The translations under genes were made by a program, and so were the position numbers. Of a stretch of 64,000 bases of DNA, positions 11,605 to 24,415 are shown piece by piece. Origin of the DNA: Clytia hemisphaerica. Its lineage: Eukaryota; Cnidaria; Hydrozoa; Leptothecata; Clytiidae. The number at the start of each line of letters is the position of its first letter. The stretch's first letter is position 1. Location: assembly GCA_902728285.1 (NCBI GenBank), contig CACVBU010001295.1:372001-436000 (forward strand). Direction: 5' to 3'. The notes under the pieces were generated by a model. The model did no database searches and was not told the origin of the DNA. It was given only the letters and a program-made list of their open reading frames with translations.

Positions 11605-12035
11605 ATCGGATGCTGAAAGGGCTTAAAAAATGGCCTGCTTAATGACATTAACTTTTACATGTTAAGGCAGCAATCAGAAAATACACTTCCATTTTATTTT
11701 TAATCTTTTTTAAAGTCAGAAGTAGTAGAAAATTTCAAATTCACTGCTGCTGGTGGTCATTATTCAGTTTAAAACACTTAAATAATTTCCAAATAAAGTA
11801 AGCTCTTTCACAGCATTTTCCTCAAAATTCTTGGACATGTATACTGGCAAAATGAAATGCATCCGAAGAACTTCGTGATCGCTGCCTTATAATATTGGAA
11901 TGTTTCAAGGGGTTTGAAGTCATTGCATGATTTGCTTTTTTGATTGCATGAATGTATGAAAACTAGTAGTGAATTATATTAGTGATATTTTTGTAAAAAT
12001 GGATTTTATTATTTACCCCTTTAGTTATGATATCC
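11605..12035. other. AT-rich spacer, nothing recognised
   Basis: No gene, tandem array or inverted repeat was recognised. Confidence 0.4.
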
Positions 12036-12412
12036 TAAGGCGGATCTTTAAAAATTGTTTGGTTCCCGTCATTTCAACTTTAAAAAGTACTTTTGTACTT
12101 CATCACGCAACATCTTGATTTTAGAAAGTGATGCTTCGCGAGCGTGTTCTGCTTCCACGAAGGTCCGAATCATGAAATCGGGTTGTTAAAAAATCGGGAA
12201 ATCATGGATAAACTGGTTTTTGGTTCACTTTCCGCTGGCACGCCGCGCTCACTGTTTCGATTTGAAAACTTGTAAACACTGAGCGCGCAGAAGTTGACAA
12301 TTAGGAATCCAGAAGTGGCAAAAGGGGTCCCCGACACTCCGACTCTAACTTCAGAGTAAAAATCAGGGTCGGTCGGATGACGGGAACCAAACAATTTTTA
12401 GAGATCTGCCTA
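12036..12412. repeat. MITE with about 35-bp TIR, TA target
   Basis: The left end (AGGCGGATCTTTAAAAATTG, then GTTTGGTTCCCGTCAT) is complemented at the right end (12,377-12,412) with two mismatches. TA flanks both ends, as in Tc1/mariner-derived MITEs. No coding sequence. Confidence 0.65.
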
Positions 12413-13954
12413 AACTATCAAAAAGTCCATATTACAATGTCACATTTACTGTAATATTTTAAAACTGCAGAATCAAAACAATGACGAGAAAGACTACATT
12501 ATTACTAAAACTACATATCAATGTGTTATTGTTTTTATTACTTCATGATTGAAATAGAGTCTTTTTTTCACAGGATATGTTTGTTGAAAAATTCTAGAAG
12601 GATCTTTTAAAATTCATTAAATTATTTTCAGTTTAAAAGCCCTGTATGAAATACTCTGTGTTACCCTTTTAAATACCACTGTAACCCCTTATGTTTATGT
12701 TATAAAGTCCATGCGAAAAGTTGTATTGAGCAGATATCTTTATACTTTTTCCAGGAAGATTTTTTGAAACTGCTACAAAAGTATTACAAAATCGAGTATA
12801 TACAAATGACTTTTTATCTGTCTTTTAATTTTTCCAACATCCTCTTCTTTGACATTATTGTTATGACTCACTGGCAATAAATTCTTATTGCCGACCCAAA
12901 AAAATATCAGCGTTTTGATTGGTCGAGAGCATCGAGATATTTGCGATATTTCATATTTCTTTAGTCTGGAAATATGACCGCGTTGACTTTTGGGGGACTG
13001 GGTAAGCGGCGGGAGAAAAATCAAAACAAAACAGCCGAAAAGAACTGACTTTCGGAGAAACTGGCTTGGGAATCAAAGGGAAAAACGCAACAAAAATATG
13101 TTCAGATTAACTTTTACTTTGGAGTTCTTCCATAAAAGACACTAAAATCAAATCTGATAAACTAAGAAATTGTAAAACTACTTGACACGACCCAAATATT
13201 TTCAGCTTTTGGTATAAAATTCGTCCGTATGTAACCAAACAGTTTTTTATCAATGCATACAAAAAACTTGAGATTCTTGAATGTTCGCCAGTAAGATTTC
13301 TCATAACATAGCAAGGGAAGTGGTGACTTTTGAAAAAGTTCTCTCCTAATTCTCCTTCTTGACGAGGTACGTCCTTGAATTGTAAACTCAACAATCATTT
13401 ATACATCTTCCTTCTAAAATTCGAAACAATTAAAGCTTGACGATAATCAAGAAAGTATCCAAATTGTTTTGCTCTTGAAAAAAATGTTGTTCTTTAACCA
13501 TTATTTCAAGCATACATTTCCATCATGGAACTCCTTTCCTCTGCTATTCTTTTCCATGCATCGAAACAAAAACATAGAAAAAGACTGAATGTTATCAATC
13601 TGATTAATCCAACGATGAAGGGTTCCTTCTCTATCGAAACAATACTGTACACCATCTGCATTTTGAATTATCAATCTAGAAACTTTCAAATACATCTCTG
13701 AAAAATCTGCAACTCTTCAAAACAAAACTTCTCGATCGTAAAATGATCGAAAATGCTCCTCTGTTTTGTTTTTGTGTGAATATTGTCGGTGGGAACATAT
13801 CGAATGTTTTATTGTTCGAATCTAACGTTCGAATTAGATTTTCGAATAAAAACATTCGAAACTACACAGAAGAAAGAATCAAGGCGGAAGTAAGTTTTAA
13901 AACAAAAACAAAAAGAAATTTATATCAGGACAGTTTTTTTGAGTCGACAATAAA
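12413..13954. other. AT-rich region with short overlapping frames only
   Basis: Several open frames of 60-95 codons overlap on both strands (for example 13,107-13,394 minus and 13,743-13,958 plus) with no domain, no splice logic and no homology that I recognise. I see no supported gene. Confidence 0.4.
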
Positions 13955-14113
13955 TTAGTTATCACATGACTTCTCGTGCAATACTCGATATTTTACTCGT
14001 TCCGAGATTTTACCGATATTTTTCCTCGCCTGAAGGCTCGGAAAAATATTACGGAAAAATCTCGGAACTCGTAAAATATTTCTCGTATTGCACTCGAAGT
14101 CATGCGATAACTA
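13955..14113. repeat. 159-bp palindromic MITE
   Basis: One nearly perfect hairpin: TTAGTTATCACATGACTTC at the left and its complement at the right, then matching TCGTGCAATACTCG and CTCGTTCCGAGATTTT blocks around a short loop near 14,030. Confidence 0.75.
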
Positions 14114-14356
14114 GTACTTAGTGAATTGTAAAGCTCTTATTAGTTTGTTTTTTAAATTCTCTATTAATAATGGAGTAGTTGATTTCTTATACATTTTGAA
14201 ATTTCTTCGCTTTGCGAAAACAGAACGCTCGTTCCGCAAGCCCTTTTATGTTGATTTGTTTTGATTTGTTTTGATTTCAACCTGATTAAGGCTCACTCTA
14301 ATGTCCTTTGTAAAGCCTTATAGCAGTCGGATTAACTTCTATAAAATATCTCCTTA

Positions 14357-14954
14357 GGCCGACCCTAAAATATTTTTTCGTCATCACCGGTCGTATTTTT
14401 TTCATAAGGACCAAATAGATAACAGAGGAAACTTTCTTCTTAACAACCTTTACTCATTTAAACTCCCAGCTGGCACACAACGTTGTTTCGATGTTTTTAT
14501 AATGTTAAAAAGACGTTGAAACAATGTTGTGTACCAGCTGGGCTGTTACATAGTTGCTATGTAGCTTCAAAAAATTTATTTGTCTAGGAGGCTTTCTGAA
14601 CGTTAAAGATCAAATAAATAGTTTTATGCATATTAAATGAATTTATTAGAATGAAAAGTTTGTCGATTCTTAGAAAAAAAGATCACAAAGTAAACACAAC
14701 TAATAAACTCAATCAACACTCAATCAGCTTTTTGTAGTTAATAATAATAGCAACACATTTTTTTCAATGAAAGAGAGAAAAATATAGAGACAGAATGTGG
14801 GGCAATATACTTTCTTTAACACTAACAGCCAGAGGGATGAATTTTTTTGATTAGAAATCATAAAAAGGACCAAAAAAATTTTTTCCCGGCCGCCCGCATA
14901 ACCTTTATTTCGTAACCCGGTGGACCGGAAACAAAAAATCTTTTAGGGTCGGCC
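14357..14954. mobile_element. Middle MITE, 3-bp TSD (TTA)
   Basis: The TIR GGCCGACCCTAAAA is complemented at the right end. TTA at 14,354-14,356 and 14,955-14,957 is the target duplication, confirmed by the intact counterpart sequence in the other arm of the outer MITE. Sub-terminal GTTTCCGG is shared with the element at 61,401. A 3-bp target fits CACTA- or Chapaev3-type transposases. Confidence 0.75.
14465..14542. repeat. 78-bp innermost palindromic MITE
   Basis: CCCAGCTGGCACACAACGTT at the left is complemented by the right end across a short loop. It sits inside the middle MITE. Confidence 0.7.
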
Positions 14955-15188
14955 TTACTCTATGAAGGCAAAAGCCTAACTGAATACCTACTAATCAAAG
15001 GCTCTATTTATACTGAATTTTATTTTTCATGAAATAATTTATATACACAAAAGATATTTAACAACGTAAAAATTGGTTTCCCAACCAGGTTAGTATAAAT
15101 AGAGCCTTAGACTAGGTATTCAGTTAGTCTTTTGCCTTCATAGAGTGAGGAGCTATTTTATAGAAGTTAATCTGGCTGTATAGTGAGG

Positions 15189-15945
15189 TCTGTTAGCACA
15201 AAAATACTTCAGATGACCCTAAGGGGGTCTAAACTTAATTTTAAGCAGTAACACCTAATTATGTTATCTTGACACCTATCAGGTTTTTTTCAGAAGATTC
15301 AAAACGCACCAAATATTCCAAATCAGATTTTGAGATTTTCAAGGCCAAACCTCTGCACTATTCTCACAAGTGAACACAGTGAAAAATTGATATTGAATAT
15401 TTCGTATATTTTAAAGCTTTTGATGTTGTTTAGGCAACACCATCAGAAAGAGAGCCAGATTCTGATATGAATTGATATAAAAAACATCAAATTTGGCAAA
15501 CTGTTTCGAAAATTATGAGCTTTTTCAGTTTTCCACATATTGTGACTTCTTGGAACCCTTCTTTTTAGGATTTTGCTTTTTTTGTTTTACTACTTTTGCT
15601 CACCCACTTAATGTTTTTTTTAGATTCATTTAAGTTTGTTCTTTATTGTACTATTTACATATTTTGCTTTTATGAAATGTTTGGTCCTTAATTTACACCC
15701 ATTTTATTTATATTATTCCTGTAGAACCAAAAAAATGCAAAAAATGCTGTATTCTAAATTCTTTGTAGCTTACCAAAGGTTTAATACTCCAAAATAGAAA
15801 AAATGTTCTTATTAAATTTTATTTTGATCTTCTATATACAATTTTTTTTTTTCTTTTTGTAGACCAAAAAAGTAAATAAATATGACATTAGATAAAGTAC
15901 ACTATGTACTTTCAAGTTGAAAAAAAAATTGCTTATTATTTTTAG
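15189..15945. other. AT-rich spacer or upstream intron, nothing recognised
   Basis: No feature recognised. It may be upstream or intronic sequence of the kinase-like pseudogene. Confidence 0.35.
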
Positions 15946-17499
15946 AATGATTCAGATGATGTTTCAAACGAATCTCTTTCCACTGCAGGTGAGATCCAAG
16001 TAGAAAAAGTATGTAATCTTTAAACCATTCCTTTTCTATCTAATTTTAAAAATATTTTACTTACACAAATTTGGAATTTAGATTTTTCCAAAAATTGGAC
16101 TACTATACCTGGTTTATTGGATCTTGACTCCTGTCATTAATTATTTCACCCATTCAATTTTTAGGTTACACCCAGCACTATTGGTTCAGAAAGGATCAAA
16201 CATGGGTACAATTGGTCCCTCAATAATTAAAAAAAATGAATAATACTGTCATGATTCTTTTCTATGTTAAGCTGTATCAAAGATGGTAAAAAAGGAAAAG
16301 TTAATGTATGTACTTACACAATATGCGTTGATTCACTATTAAAAATTTTGAAAATGCTGATATATTTTTTGTCAATTTTCTGAGTTATGCCATCAGGGCT
16401 ACCTTATTCACAACAGAAAGTTCACCGGTATGTACCTAAAGTCTGTTTCAAAAAAGTGTGCAGTCCTAATGGCTTTCATGTGAGAACAAGGTCTGCGTAG
16501 TTAGATGAATTCCCTTGAGCCTGGTTCATACATTCTAGCTAAAAAGACTGCATACCTTTTTGACACATACTTTAACATGCTACATTTTTTTGCAGAAAAA
16601 ACTGATACATCAGAATAATCTTCTTGGGTATCGAAGTAAAGAACTGACCCGACTGAAAATAAAACCCTATGTCTCTAAGCGCTCAATGTTTATTGTAGAC
16701 TCAGCTGTTTACTCTGATTTTTTTGGATATGTTGATTCTGTCATTCTCGATACTCCAGTTAAGTTTGTAAACATTGATGACTTTTGCATCCCTACACGTA
16801 TTTACCGCAAAGGATTTTCAGAAATATTTTCAAGTACTCCTTAAGCAATGGAGAAGTTGTCATCTTGAAGGAAGTCAACCCAGACTCCAATTTTTCAGAG
16901 GAGAAAAATCTTACTACGATGTCTGTGGAAGCAAGAATATCGAAACTGTTACAAACCAACTCAAACATAGTAGACTACCATGGTTTGGAGAGCTTCACTC
17001 TCAAATATTTTTTCGATGAAAATTCAGAAAAAGAAATTCCATCATTACGTTCAATCTTAAAAGGCATCGGCGAAGCTGTGACCCGCATGCATAAATCAGG
17101 AATCTTGAATAATAATATTTCAAAAGAAAATATAGCCTTGAGAGGAAGACTGCTATCGCATACTCTCCAGTATTTTTAAGTCTACCTTTGGCATGTAGGG
17201 CAGATTCCAGTAAACCTCTAACTATAGCCCAGCAATCAACATATGCCAACTGTTTTCATCTTCCATGGAGGGTTCTTAAGGGGTTAGATTCGCCGTCTTT
17301 TTCATCTGATCGATTTTCAGCTAGTATTATTGTCGCTGGTATTATCAAGTGTCTTCCCAAAAAAGTTGACTTCACTTATTACAGTAATTTAGATTCCCTT
17401 TGGAAAAAATGTTATCATATGGATAGAAGGATGACTGTAGATGAATTCTACACGTCAATCTTTGATTGCTATTTGAAAATGGATATGGACATGAATTAA
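15946..17499 (+). pseudogene. Protein-kinase-like gene relic
   Basis: A small exon (about 15,946-16,008, ending at GTATGT) and a second one after a TTTTTTGCAG acceptor at 16,595 can be read. The latter gives GYRSKELTRLKIKPYVSKRS, then shifts frame near 16,830 (FSEIF into KYSLSNGEVVILKEVN, a glycine-loop/VAVK-like region). The kinase part continues with VEARISKLLQ, NIVDYHGL, EAVTRMHKSGILNNNISKEN (in the position of the HRD-N catalytic loop, but with Asn for Asp), shifts frame again near 17,145, and ends with SPVFLSLPLACRAD in the place of DFG and a C-lobe tail to 17,499. Both catalytic motifs are degenerate. Similar kinase-like genes are frequent among invertebrate repeats, but I cannot name the family. 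It could be a decayed pseudokinase gene or the passenger of an element. Confidence 0.5.
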
Positions 17500-17871
17500 A
17501 CTTTTTTAACGATACCTCCAACATTTATATATTATTTGTATTCCGTACAGTTTCGATGGTAAGTTAACATAAGAAAATTCTAACAGAAAAACCACTGATT
17601 TCCTTTTATTAACACACCTCCCGTTTAAAAGCAAAGATTCCCAAAAATTAGATTCAAGAAAACTTTGTTGAGGTTTATTTTTTTATAATGACTATGATGT
17701 ACCGCATCCCCAGTAGGGTTCAACTACCCTTTCATCATATAAATCATATAAAAAACACCGGTCTGGCAATGCATTGTTTTAGCTTTTTGTTCAATTTTCT
17801 TTTGTTGCAAACAAAAAACAAGTTGCGATTCACATACATTTTGACAGGGGGGTCCATGTACAAAACAACTC
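17500..17871. other. Spacer, nothing recognised
   Basis: AT-rich with no supported feature. Confidence 0.35.
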
Positions 17872-18216
17872 GATGGAACATACACACACCTTCTAAGAAG
17901 AGTTAAAAATCTTTCCTGGCGCGATCATCCCACTAAAAACACCATCTATGGTTCGATTAAGCCTATCTCAAACATCTTAAAGGCCAGACGTGTTCAGTTT
18001 GCTGGTCATTGCCTTCGTGCATCCACAGAAGTCATCTCCTCTCTCTTACTCTGGAAACCCAAGCGGCTGGTTCAAAGATCGAGAAAGTTAACTTTTACTG
18101 ACGCAGTTAGCAGGGACACTGGACTTCATTATAGTGACCTGGAGACTGCCATGCGCGACCGCGATTCTTGGCGCCAGAGGGTGGAATCCATCATCTCGAC
18201 CGCGGTCGAAAGATGA
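17872..18216 (+). pseudogene. RTE-type LINE C-terminal fragment
   Basis: An open frame of about 114 codons without an ATG reads DGTYTHLLRRVKNLSWRDH, then ARRVQFAGHCLRAS, LLLWKPKR and ETAMRDRDSWRQRVE. This is the post-RT region of RTE elements (GHCLR block). It ends in TGATGATGA, a typical RTE 3' terminus. The 5' part is absent (truncation). The family differs from the RTE fragment at 6,266-7,298, which has GHVSR at the same place. Confidence 0.75.
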
Positions 18217-18284
18217 TGATGACAAAACAACGGCATGTATCAGTACTTCATAGCTATTTTCGAATTTAGACACCCGCCCACCCT

Positions 18285-18560
18285 TATAGTACAAAATGTA
18301 CCAAATACTATCCAGCAAACTCCCAAATACACCCCAACACCCCCTATATTTTACAATTTATTATCCAGCAAACTCTCAAATACACCCCGACAGCCCACCC
18401 CCCATAAATTACAAAATACTATCCAACAAACTCCCAAATACACCCGACACCCCCTGTATATAATACAATATCATATTCAGCAAACTCCCAAATACACCTT
18501 AACACCCCCTATATTATACAATACACTGTCCAGAAAACTACCAAATATACCCTTACACCC
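18285..18560. repeat. Minisatellite, about 55-bp period, 5 copies
   Basis: Units contain CCAGCAAACTCCCAAATACA and ACACCCCCTAT; spacings between successive AAATAC motifs are 53-58. Degenerate units continue to about 18,740. The open frame across it is a by-product of the repeat. Confidence 0.8.
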
Positions 18561-20121
18561 CCTCCTAAAATAAAAATTTTAAGCTAAAAAATCTAAAATG
18601 AATCAAAATTTGATATAATTTTGGCTATTTAGTACACAAATACTAAGCAGAAAATATGCTGCAATTTGACCCTGACACCCCCATGTATAGTACACAAGTA
18701 CTAAACAGCAAAAAAAATAATTTAAAATACCCACCCACCACATGATACATGCCGCTTTTTTGTACATAGACTCCCCTGTTTTTGATTGCGTTACCAAATT
18801 CGCTTCTTAGGATTGCTCTATTTTCTAATCACATGATTAAAAAATTTGCAAAATGAATCGATTTTAGTACGTAAGCTCCATCTTTTAACAATGAAAAGAG
18901 ACAAAGGCCATCCAGACCAATAATGACTTTTGGACCTGCCAATTCCCCAAAACGAGTTCTGGTAACCCAGCTCTCCCATTGCAAAATTCTGGAAACGGTC
19001 TTGCAAAATTCCGTAATCAAAACCTTCATCAAAATGTTGAAAATCTTTGGATGAAAAAAATGGACGAAATGAATTTTTTTCAAAAATGACACCATATGTC
19101 AACTAAGTCCCGATTCTTATAAAAGGACGCTTCGTGAGCGATGGTAGCTACGAGAGTTCCGGAAACGTCTTAGGTCCAGAGATATAGCTATAGTTTACTG
19201 GATCCGTGGGAGCAAGACAAGTTCGTTTTCAATGGGTTGTTTTATATTTTGTTAAAGACGAGCGCTTAAAAGAGTAACCCTAAAGTGTTTAAGCTTGATT
19301 TCTCAAAATACTTTCAACGTAGGATCTTTGAAAATGTTGGATAATGATTGTCCATTTAAAATACACTCAAATTACTAAAATCTACTTAATTTAAAATTGC
19401 AATGGTCAAAGTTTTACGGCCTAATTTTTTCTCACACACTCACTCAAATTTAGAGCAGCGATTTCAATATTTCATGTCATTACCAATAGGTTTCTCTTCT
19501 AGAAAATTTTAATATAATTAAGAATGGTCTGGTTTTAAAGAGGACTTGGGCGAGAGCAAATTAAATGTTAAATTGCTAAGATATTATCTTGATTGTTGTT
19601 GATCTAGTTGATAAAAACTTTAAATCCTCTAAGGCTCTTCTTTGGTAATCTGCATCGCAGACCTCTATAGATATACTCCCGATATATATGAAGTTAGGAA
19701 AATAAATGGAGATTCATTTCAAATTTTTCATTGACAAGCAAACATGCGCTCTGTTACTTTGGGAGAAAAAGATATTAGTGGAGTCACGCTTATTGGAATA
19801 TACGAGTTATGAGAATTTCAATCCATTTTGAATGAAAACGTGAAAGTCACATTAATTTTTTTATTGAAAATAATAGCGTCGTTCATTCATATTAAGCTAA
19901 AGTTTGGAGATTTTTTTGGAAAAACCCTATGTTTAAAGATACAATTCTCGGGGGATCCAAGGTCGGGTTCAAGGTTTGCGAGGTGACGGCAATGTCAGAG
20001 CCGAAATTATAGAACTCTGGATAAACATGAAATAAAACGGTGGAGAGCGAAGCATTGTTTTTCCATTGTTTAAGAAAACAATCGAGGATCTAGCTTTGTC
20101 CGCAAAGGACAACTGTCATGG
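18561..20121. other. AT-rich spacer, nothing recognised
   Basis: Beyond degenerate minisatellite units up to about 18,740, no gene or repeat was recognised. Overlapping minus-strand frames near 18,820-19,100 show no domain. Confidence 0.35.
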
Positions 20122-20193
20122 TAGCCTGGATATCCAAGCAGTGAACTTTTTTATTGATTTTGATGTTTATTTATTCACCGCTTGGTTTACCTA
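20122..20193. repeat. Inverted-repeat arm, partner at 23,645
   Basis: TAGCCTGGATATCCA, TTGATTTTGATGTTT and GGTTTACCTA occur in inverted order at 23,645-23,714. The two arms may be the ends of a 3.6 kb element that spans 20,122-23,714, or two independent short copies. Confidence 0.5.
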
Positions 20194-21499
20194 AACACAA
20201 CTATGAGTAGAAAGTTTTAGGTGCGTGTTCACAAAATTGTATTTTAAGCTCTCCCTCTTTTTTCTTTGTCATTACGATTCATTTATATGTTGTAACTACC
20301 TTTTGTAATAAGCCTGTGTGATGGAGAACGTTCTTATATTTTAGCGATAACACACACAAACTTTTCTACTCAATCGCATGTTCAAACTCGATACTTTAAT
20401 TAGGGACACCCTGTACATAGCATGTTTGTCATATTTTTATCATAGTCATCATAGTTTGAAACGTCATAACGACATATCATTAGCAATTAATTTGATACAT
20501 TTGACTCTCTTGAGAATCGTATAACTGTGTTTTGATGAAAAATCCAATAACAAATTCACGAAAAAATGATTGGTGAAGGGAGGAGGGTGAACAATAATGT
20601 CATTACTGCGGACAAGGCTTGTACATGAGAAATCGATGAAAAACCAGCTCTTTGTGTATCCAGAGTTCTATGATAAATCCATGACCCGTTGTTATGATTG
20701 TGCATCAGATTTTTGGCAGAACAGATATATATTTTGCGGGCCTTAGGATCTGAGGAACTAAAAGTCCAATAAGGGTCCAATAGGGCTCGGAATATAGTCT
20801 GGAAGTCAATAAACCCCTCCCGAATTGAAATAATTGAATAACCTTATCGGCCCTTTTTACGCCGGCCCTTATTGCGCAAGATATGTTCCTTCGTTCTTTG
20901 TAGTTAGGGTTGAGTTAGGGTTAAATTAGCGTTAAATTGTCTGGAAACGTTATATAGTTAAGGATTGAAATATGTTGTTCTTTGATAACTAGGGAGGGTT
21001 TGTCGCTTTTTATAATAGTTATTTGTCGTTCGTTTTAGATTGTCTGGAAATTATTTACCGTAACTACCAATATGGTAGATTTACGGATGTTTTCATTTCT
21101 ACACATATGGTAGAAATAAGTGCGAGTTTGGCCTGAAAGTGTTTCTTGGCTCTGGGTGAAGTATTCTTAGAAAATTCCCGGAACTAAGGGTGAAATATAC
21201 CGTATAAACAAATTTCTATTTTTCGTATGCTGTTTTTACATTTCCTCTAAAATAATGGTAAAGGGTGACCCATTTTTTGTCTTCGAAGACAGGGATCTAC
21301 AATTTTGATTAACACAACGTTACTGTTAAATGCCTCCTTTTGATTTTATTACTGGCAAGTACAGTAGCTGTCGCTAAGAATGCTCCGCAGAGCTTGCTTT
21401 CGAGATGCCACTAAGTAAAATAGCAAGGTTATCAAGTATCGGGATTAAATCACGACGAAGAACGGAAAACATGTAATGCGATCGGTTAAAACGCACTAG
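20194..21499. other. Spacer, nothing recognised
   Basis: No supported gene or repeat. Confidence 0.35.
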
Positions 21500-21706
21500 C
21501 CTGAACCACTGAATTTAAAGCCCCGAAGGGGCTAGAAGTGAATCTTTAATCTCGCATAAAAGTGAAACCTTGAAAATGTTACATCGTACGGAATTGTGGG
21601 ATTTTTTGCCAGGACGCGGGTCTGGATGTAAAATAAGTAGCTTCATTTCCCATCCAGAAGTTTCTCCTCTAGCCCCTTCGGGGCTTTTAACTCAATGGCC
21701 TGAACA
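21500..21706. repeat. MITE with self-complementary ends
   Basis: Each end carries GCCCCGAAGGGGC, itself a hairpin, inside longer inverted repeats (CACTGAATTTAAAGCCCC at left). The 25,905-26,472 element has a related end (AAGCCCGAAGGG). Confidence 0.65.
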
Positions 21707-23644
21707 TTTTTTTTTTCGAGTTTCGGAATGCTTAGGCCATCTTTTACCTATTTTCATGCAGAAAAATCAGAAAAAATTAATGATCCGAGGGTTAATAGCT
21801 ATGCATCGTTGTGCATAAAATCAAAAAATTTGATCAAGTGATCAATCAAGTCTAGCTCGAGAAGAGCTAGACTTGCAAGCGTCTGGTTTTCCGTGGACAC
21901 ATAGCCAGAGTGTCAGGCAGGAAGTATAACCTCCTTCAACAAGTTTTCACTACACTTATACAAACGCCTGATTGCAAACAAATTTACTTCCAGCTCGTTT
22001 TACCGCATCCAATCAGAATCTATTATTTTCCCTGTCAATCAAAACGAAAATTTGTCGTTTATGATTTTTTTGATAAAATAACACGTTTCAAACAAAGAGA
22101 GAAAATTTGTCATTTTTATTGCTCTTAGGAATAACGTAGAGGCAATTATTTTGGACTTTGATAATAGAACATTTTTAATGCCTTCGCAAAAGGCGAGCAT
22201 GTTTTTACCGAGTTTGTTAGCTTAGAACCTTGGCTAGTGGACACAGGAAGCAGGAATAGTGCTTATATATTGAAACGCGTAAGAGAGTTTTTATAAAAAA
22301 ATAAATTGCCGCGGGAGAGTGGTTTGAAAAACCATTGTATTCAGCGCACCTATTGCGGTGGGTTAATTTATAGGACCCCCGCCGGGGTAGGTCCAAATAG
22401 CGTGTATGTGAATTACCGCTAAGTATTTTCCGAATTTCTACGATCGAATTAGAAATGAGCCTTTTTCCATAAATACTAAACTGGCAGCACGTAACTGCAG
22501 ACTCAAGAAACCAGTTGAGACCAAAATGGTCCATCTCACTGAATGGAGTCTACGATTAGATTATCTTGATTACTGAGAAATCAGTTGGGACCAAAATAAG
22601 TCCATCTAACTGATTCACCACGCAGTCAAGATATACAGTTTGTACAAACTTATATTGTCTCAAGTTTTAGGTAATAAGAAGGTAATAAGAAAAAAACCTC
22701 GACAAGGACAGGGGGAGAAATTAACATACAATTCTTTTTACATTTAAAATTGCCTTTTTTCATCCTTTTTAAAAAACTACATTGAAAGATTCCATAAAAA
22801 TTCTACAAATTTAACACAAATCCTGGTTAGATCAGGTTACGACAGAAGCTAACCAATATGCTTCTGGAATGTTTATTTTTTAAAGCAAATTTCAGGGTTT
22901 CAGTTTACTTATAAACGTTACGCTTACTAAGGTTCTGGTTCACCTAGAAATCAGGTGAACCCCTGTTGACAGATTTTCCTGCATGAACCCCATGGCTGCA
23001 AATAAATATATGCACATAATGACATGCATAATTTCAAGATGGTACCACAGCAGTGATAAATCAATTTAGAATGGCATCCTTGACCATAAAATATAGACAG
23101 TGTGGTGGAAAGTCTGTTAGACAGAAAGTGCAAAGTAAATTTTGGAGAAAATTTTTTTCAAAATATCCAACCCAAAACAGCACTACAAAATTGGCAAACA
23201 GAAAAGAAGAATTGAAGCAAAAGAAAGATATACCTTTAGTTCTTTACACGATGCAACCAAGTCATTAAGAAGATTAAAACAAGAATATCTAAGCAAGTAA
23301 TTGAAAAGAAAACAACCAGAACATCAAAAATTCCCATGTTTTGATCTTCACACTTCTTCCCTACCATTATTGTTATTTTTATTTGGATGCGTGGTCAAAC
23401 ACCCAAGGGAGATAATTAGATATTCTATTGTTATTTGCTTCGAAGAAGAAAAGTCAGGGAGATTTGCAAAGCAGCGTATGCGCCTTGCTGATCGCCCGCG
23501 CGGTCCACCTAAATATTTAGGCGAACACTTCAAGTCGGCTCGCATAATTTCTTATACGCGCGCCACCATTCAGATCTCTGATTCGCTTGGACCAACCAAT
23601 CAGAATATCCGCATAATCATCCTCAGATGAGAATGCAGACGATC
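21707..23644. other. Spacer with a short tandem duplication
   Basis: A roughly 70-bp unit (GACCAAAATGGTCCATCT) is duplicated near 22,517-22,610. Otherwise only short frames without domains; no gene supported. Confidence 0.35.
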
Positions 23645-23714
23645 TAGGTAAACCAGACCGTAACATAAGAAACATCAAAATCAAAAAAAGTTTACGGGCT
23701 GGATATCCAGGCTA
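23645..23714. repeat. Inverted-repeat arm, partner at 20,122
   Basis: Reverse complement of 20,122-20,193. Ends TGGATATCCAGGCTA, 32 bases before the CACAGG terminus of the CACTA-like element. Confidence 0.5.
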
Positions 23715-23764
23715 TCTCTAGACGTGTTTCTCAAATTGGTAGTCGTCACAGGAAAAAATCTTCA

Positions 23765-24415
23765 AATCCCAAAGTTGTGAAAATTAAGTAACAGATCCGG
23801 AATTTTTGTTCGCAAAATTAAATTTGAAAACTGGCCTTGTGAAAGTAAAAAGGATTGGGATTTCCTTTTTCACAATCTGTAAATGATTTCACAAAGTTAC
23901 TGGTTATATTGTGAAATGGAAATTTCGTCATTGTGAAAATTAAAATCACAAACTTTTAAATTTGGCTTTAAAAAATGGGCTAATCCAAGTTTGGGAAAAG
24001 AATTCCCAATGTTGGGAAACGAATAAACAACAAACCGTCAGTATTTATTTCTAAAAGAAAAAACGCATTGTAAAAACCTGATTTCACAAACTAAATATCT
24101 AACTTAGTAAAACTTGGGAAAATAAAAAATCGTATAAGAAATACTCGTTTTTCTAGTTTATATAAACACATTGTGAAAACCTGATTTCACAAACTAAATA
24201 TCCAAGTCTCAGTAAAGCTTGGGAAAATAAAAAACCGTATAAGAAATGCTTACTGTATTTTCCAAGTTTATACAATAACATATTGTTAAAAGCTGATTTC
24301 ACAAACTAAATATCCAAGTCTCGGCAAAACTTGGGAAAATAAAAACCGTATAAGAAATACTTGTTTTCCTAATTTATAAAAACACATTGCGAAAACCTGA
24401 TTTCACAAATAAAAC
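23765..24415. repeat. Subterminal repeat region with 103-112-bp tandem units
   Basis: About 3.3 tandem units (24,070-24,410), each with CTGATTTCACAAACTAAATA, AACTTGGGAAAATAAAAA and CGTATAAGAAATACT. Before them, TTGTGAAA/TTTCACAA motifs occur in both orientations. This resembles the subterminal repeats bound by the accessory protein of plant CACTA elements. Confidence 0.65.

Larger units (their letters stand above)
14320..15188. mobile_element. Outer MITE of a three-level nest
   Basis: The arms GGATTAACTTCTATAAAATA, CTCTATGAAGGCAAAAG, CTAACTGAATACCTA and GGCTCTATTTATACT are repeated in inverted order at 15,053-15,188. The left arm is split by the element 14,357-14,954. Confidence 0.75.

Noticed and set aside
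18235..18573. 112-codon Pro/Thr-rich frame
   Set aside because: Product of the 55-bp minisatellite.
20122..23714. A 3.6 kb TIR element
   Set aside because: The arms match, but no target duplication or coding content was found, so it is listed only as an inverted-repeat pair.
24070..24410. CRISPR-like array
   Set aside because: Units are contiguous and 103-112 bp long with no distinct spacers, and the DNA is eukaryotic.
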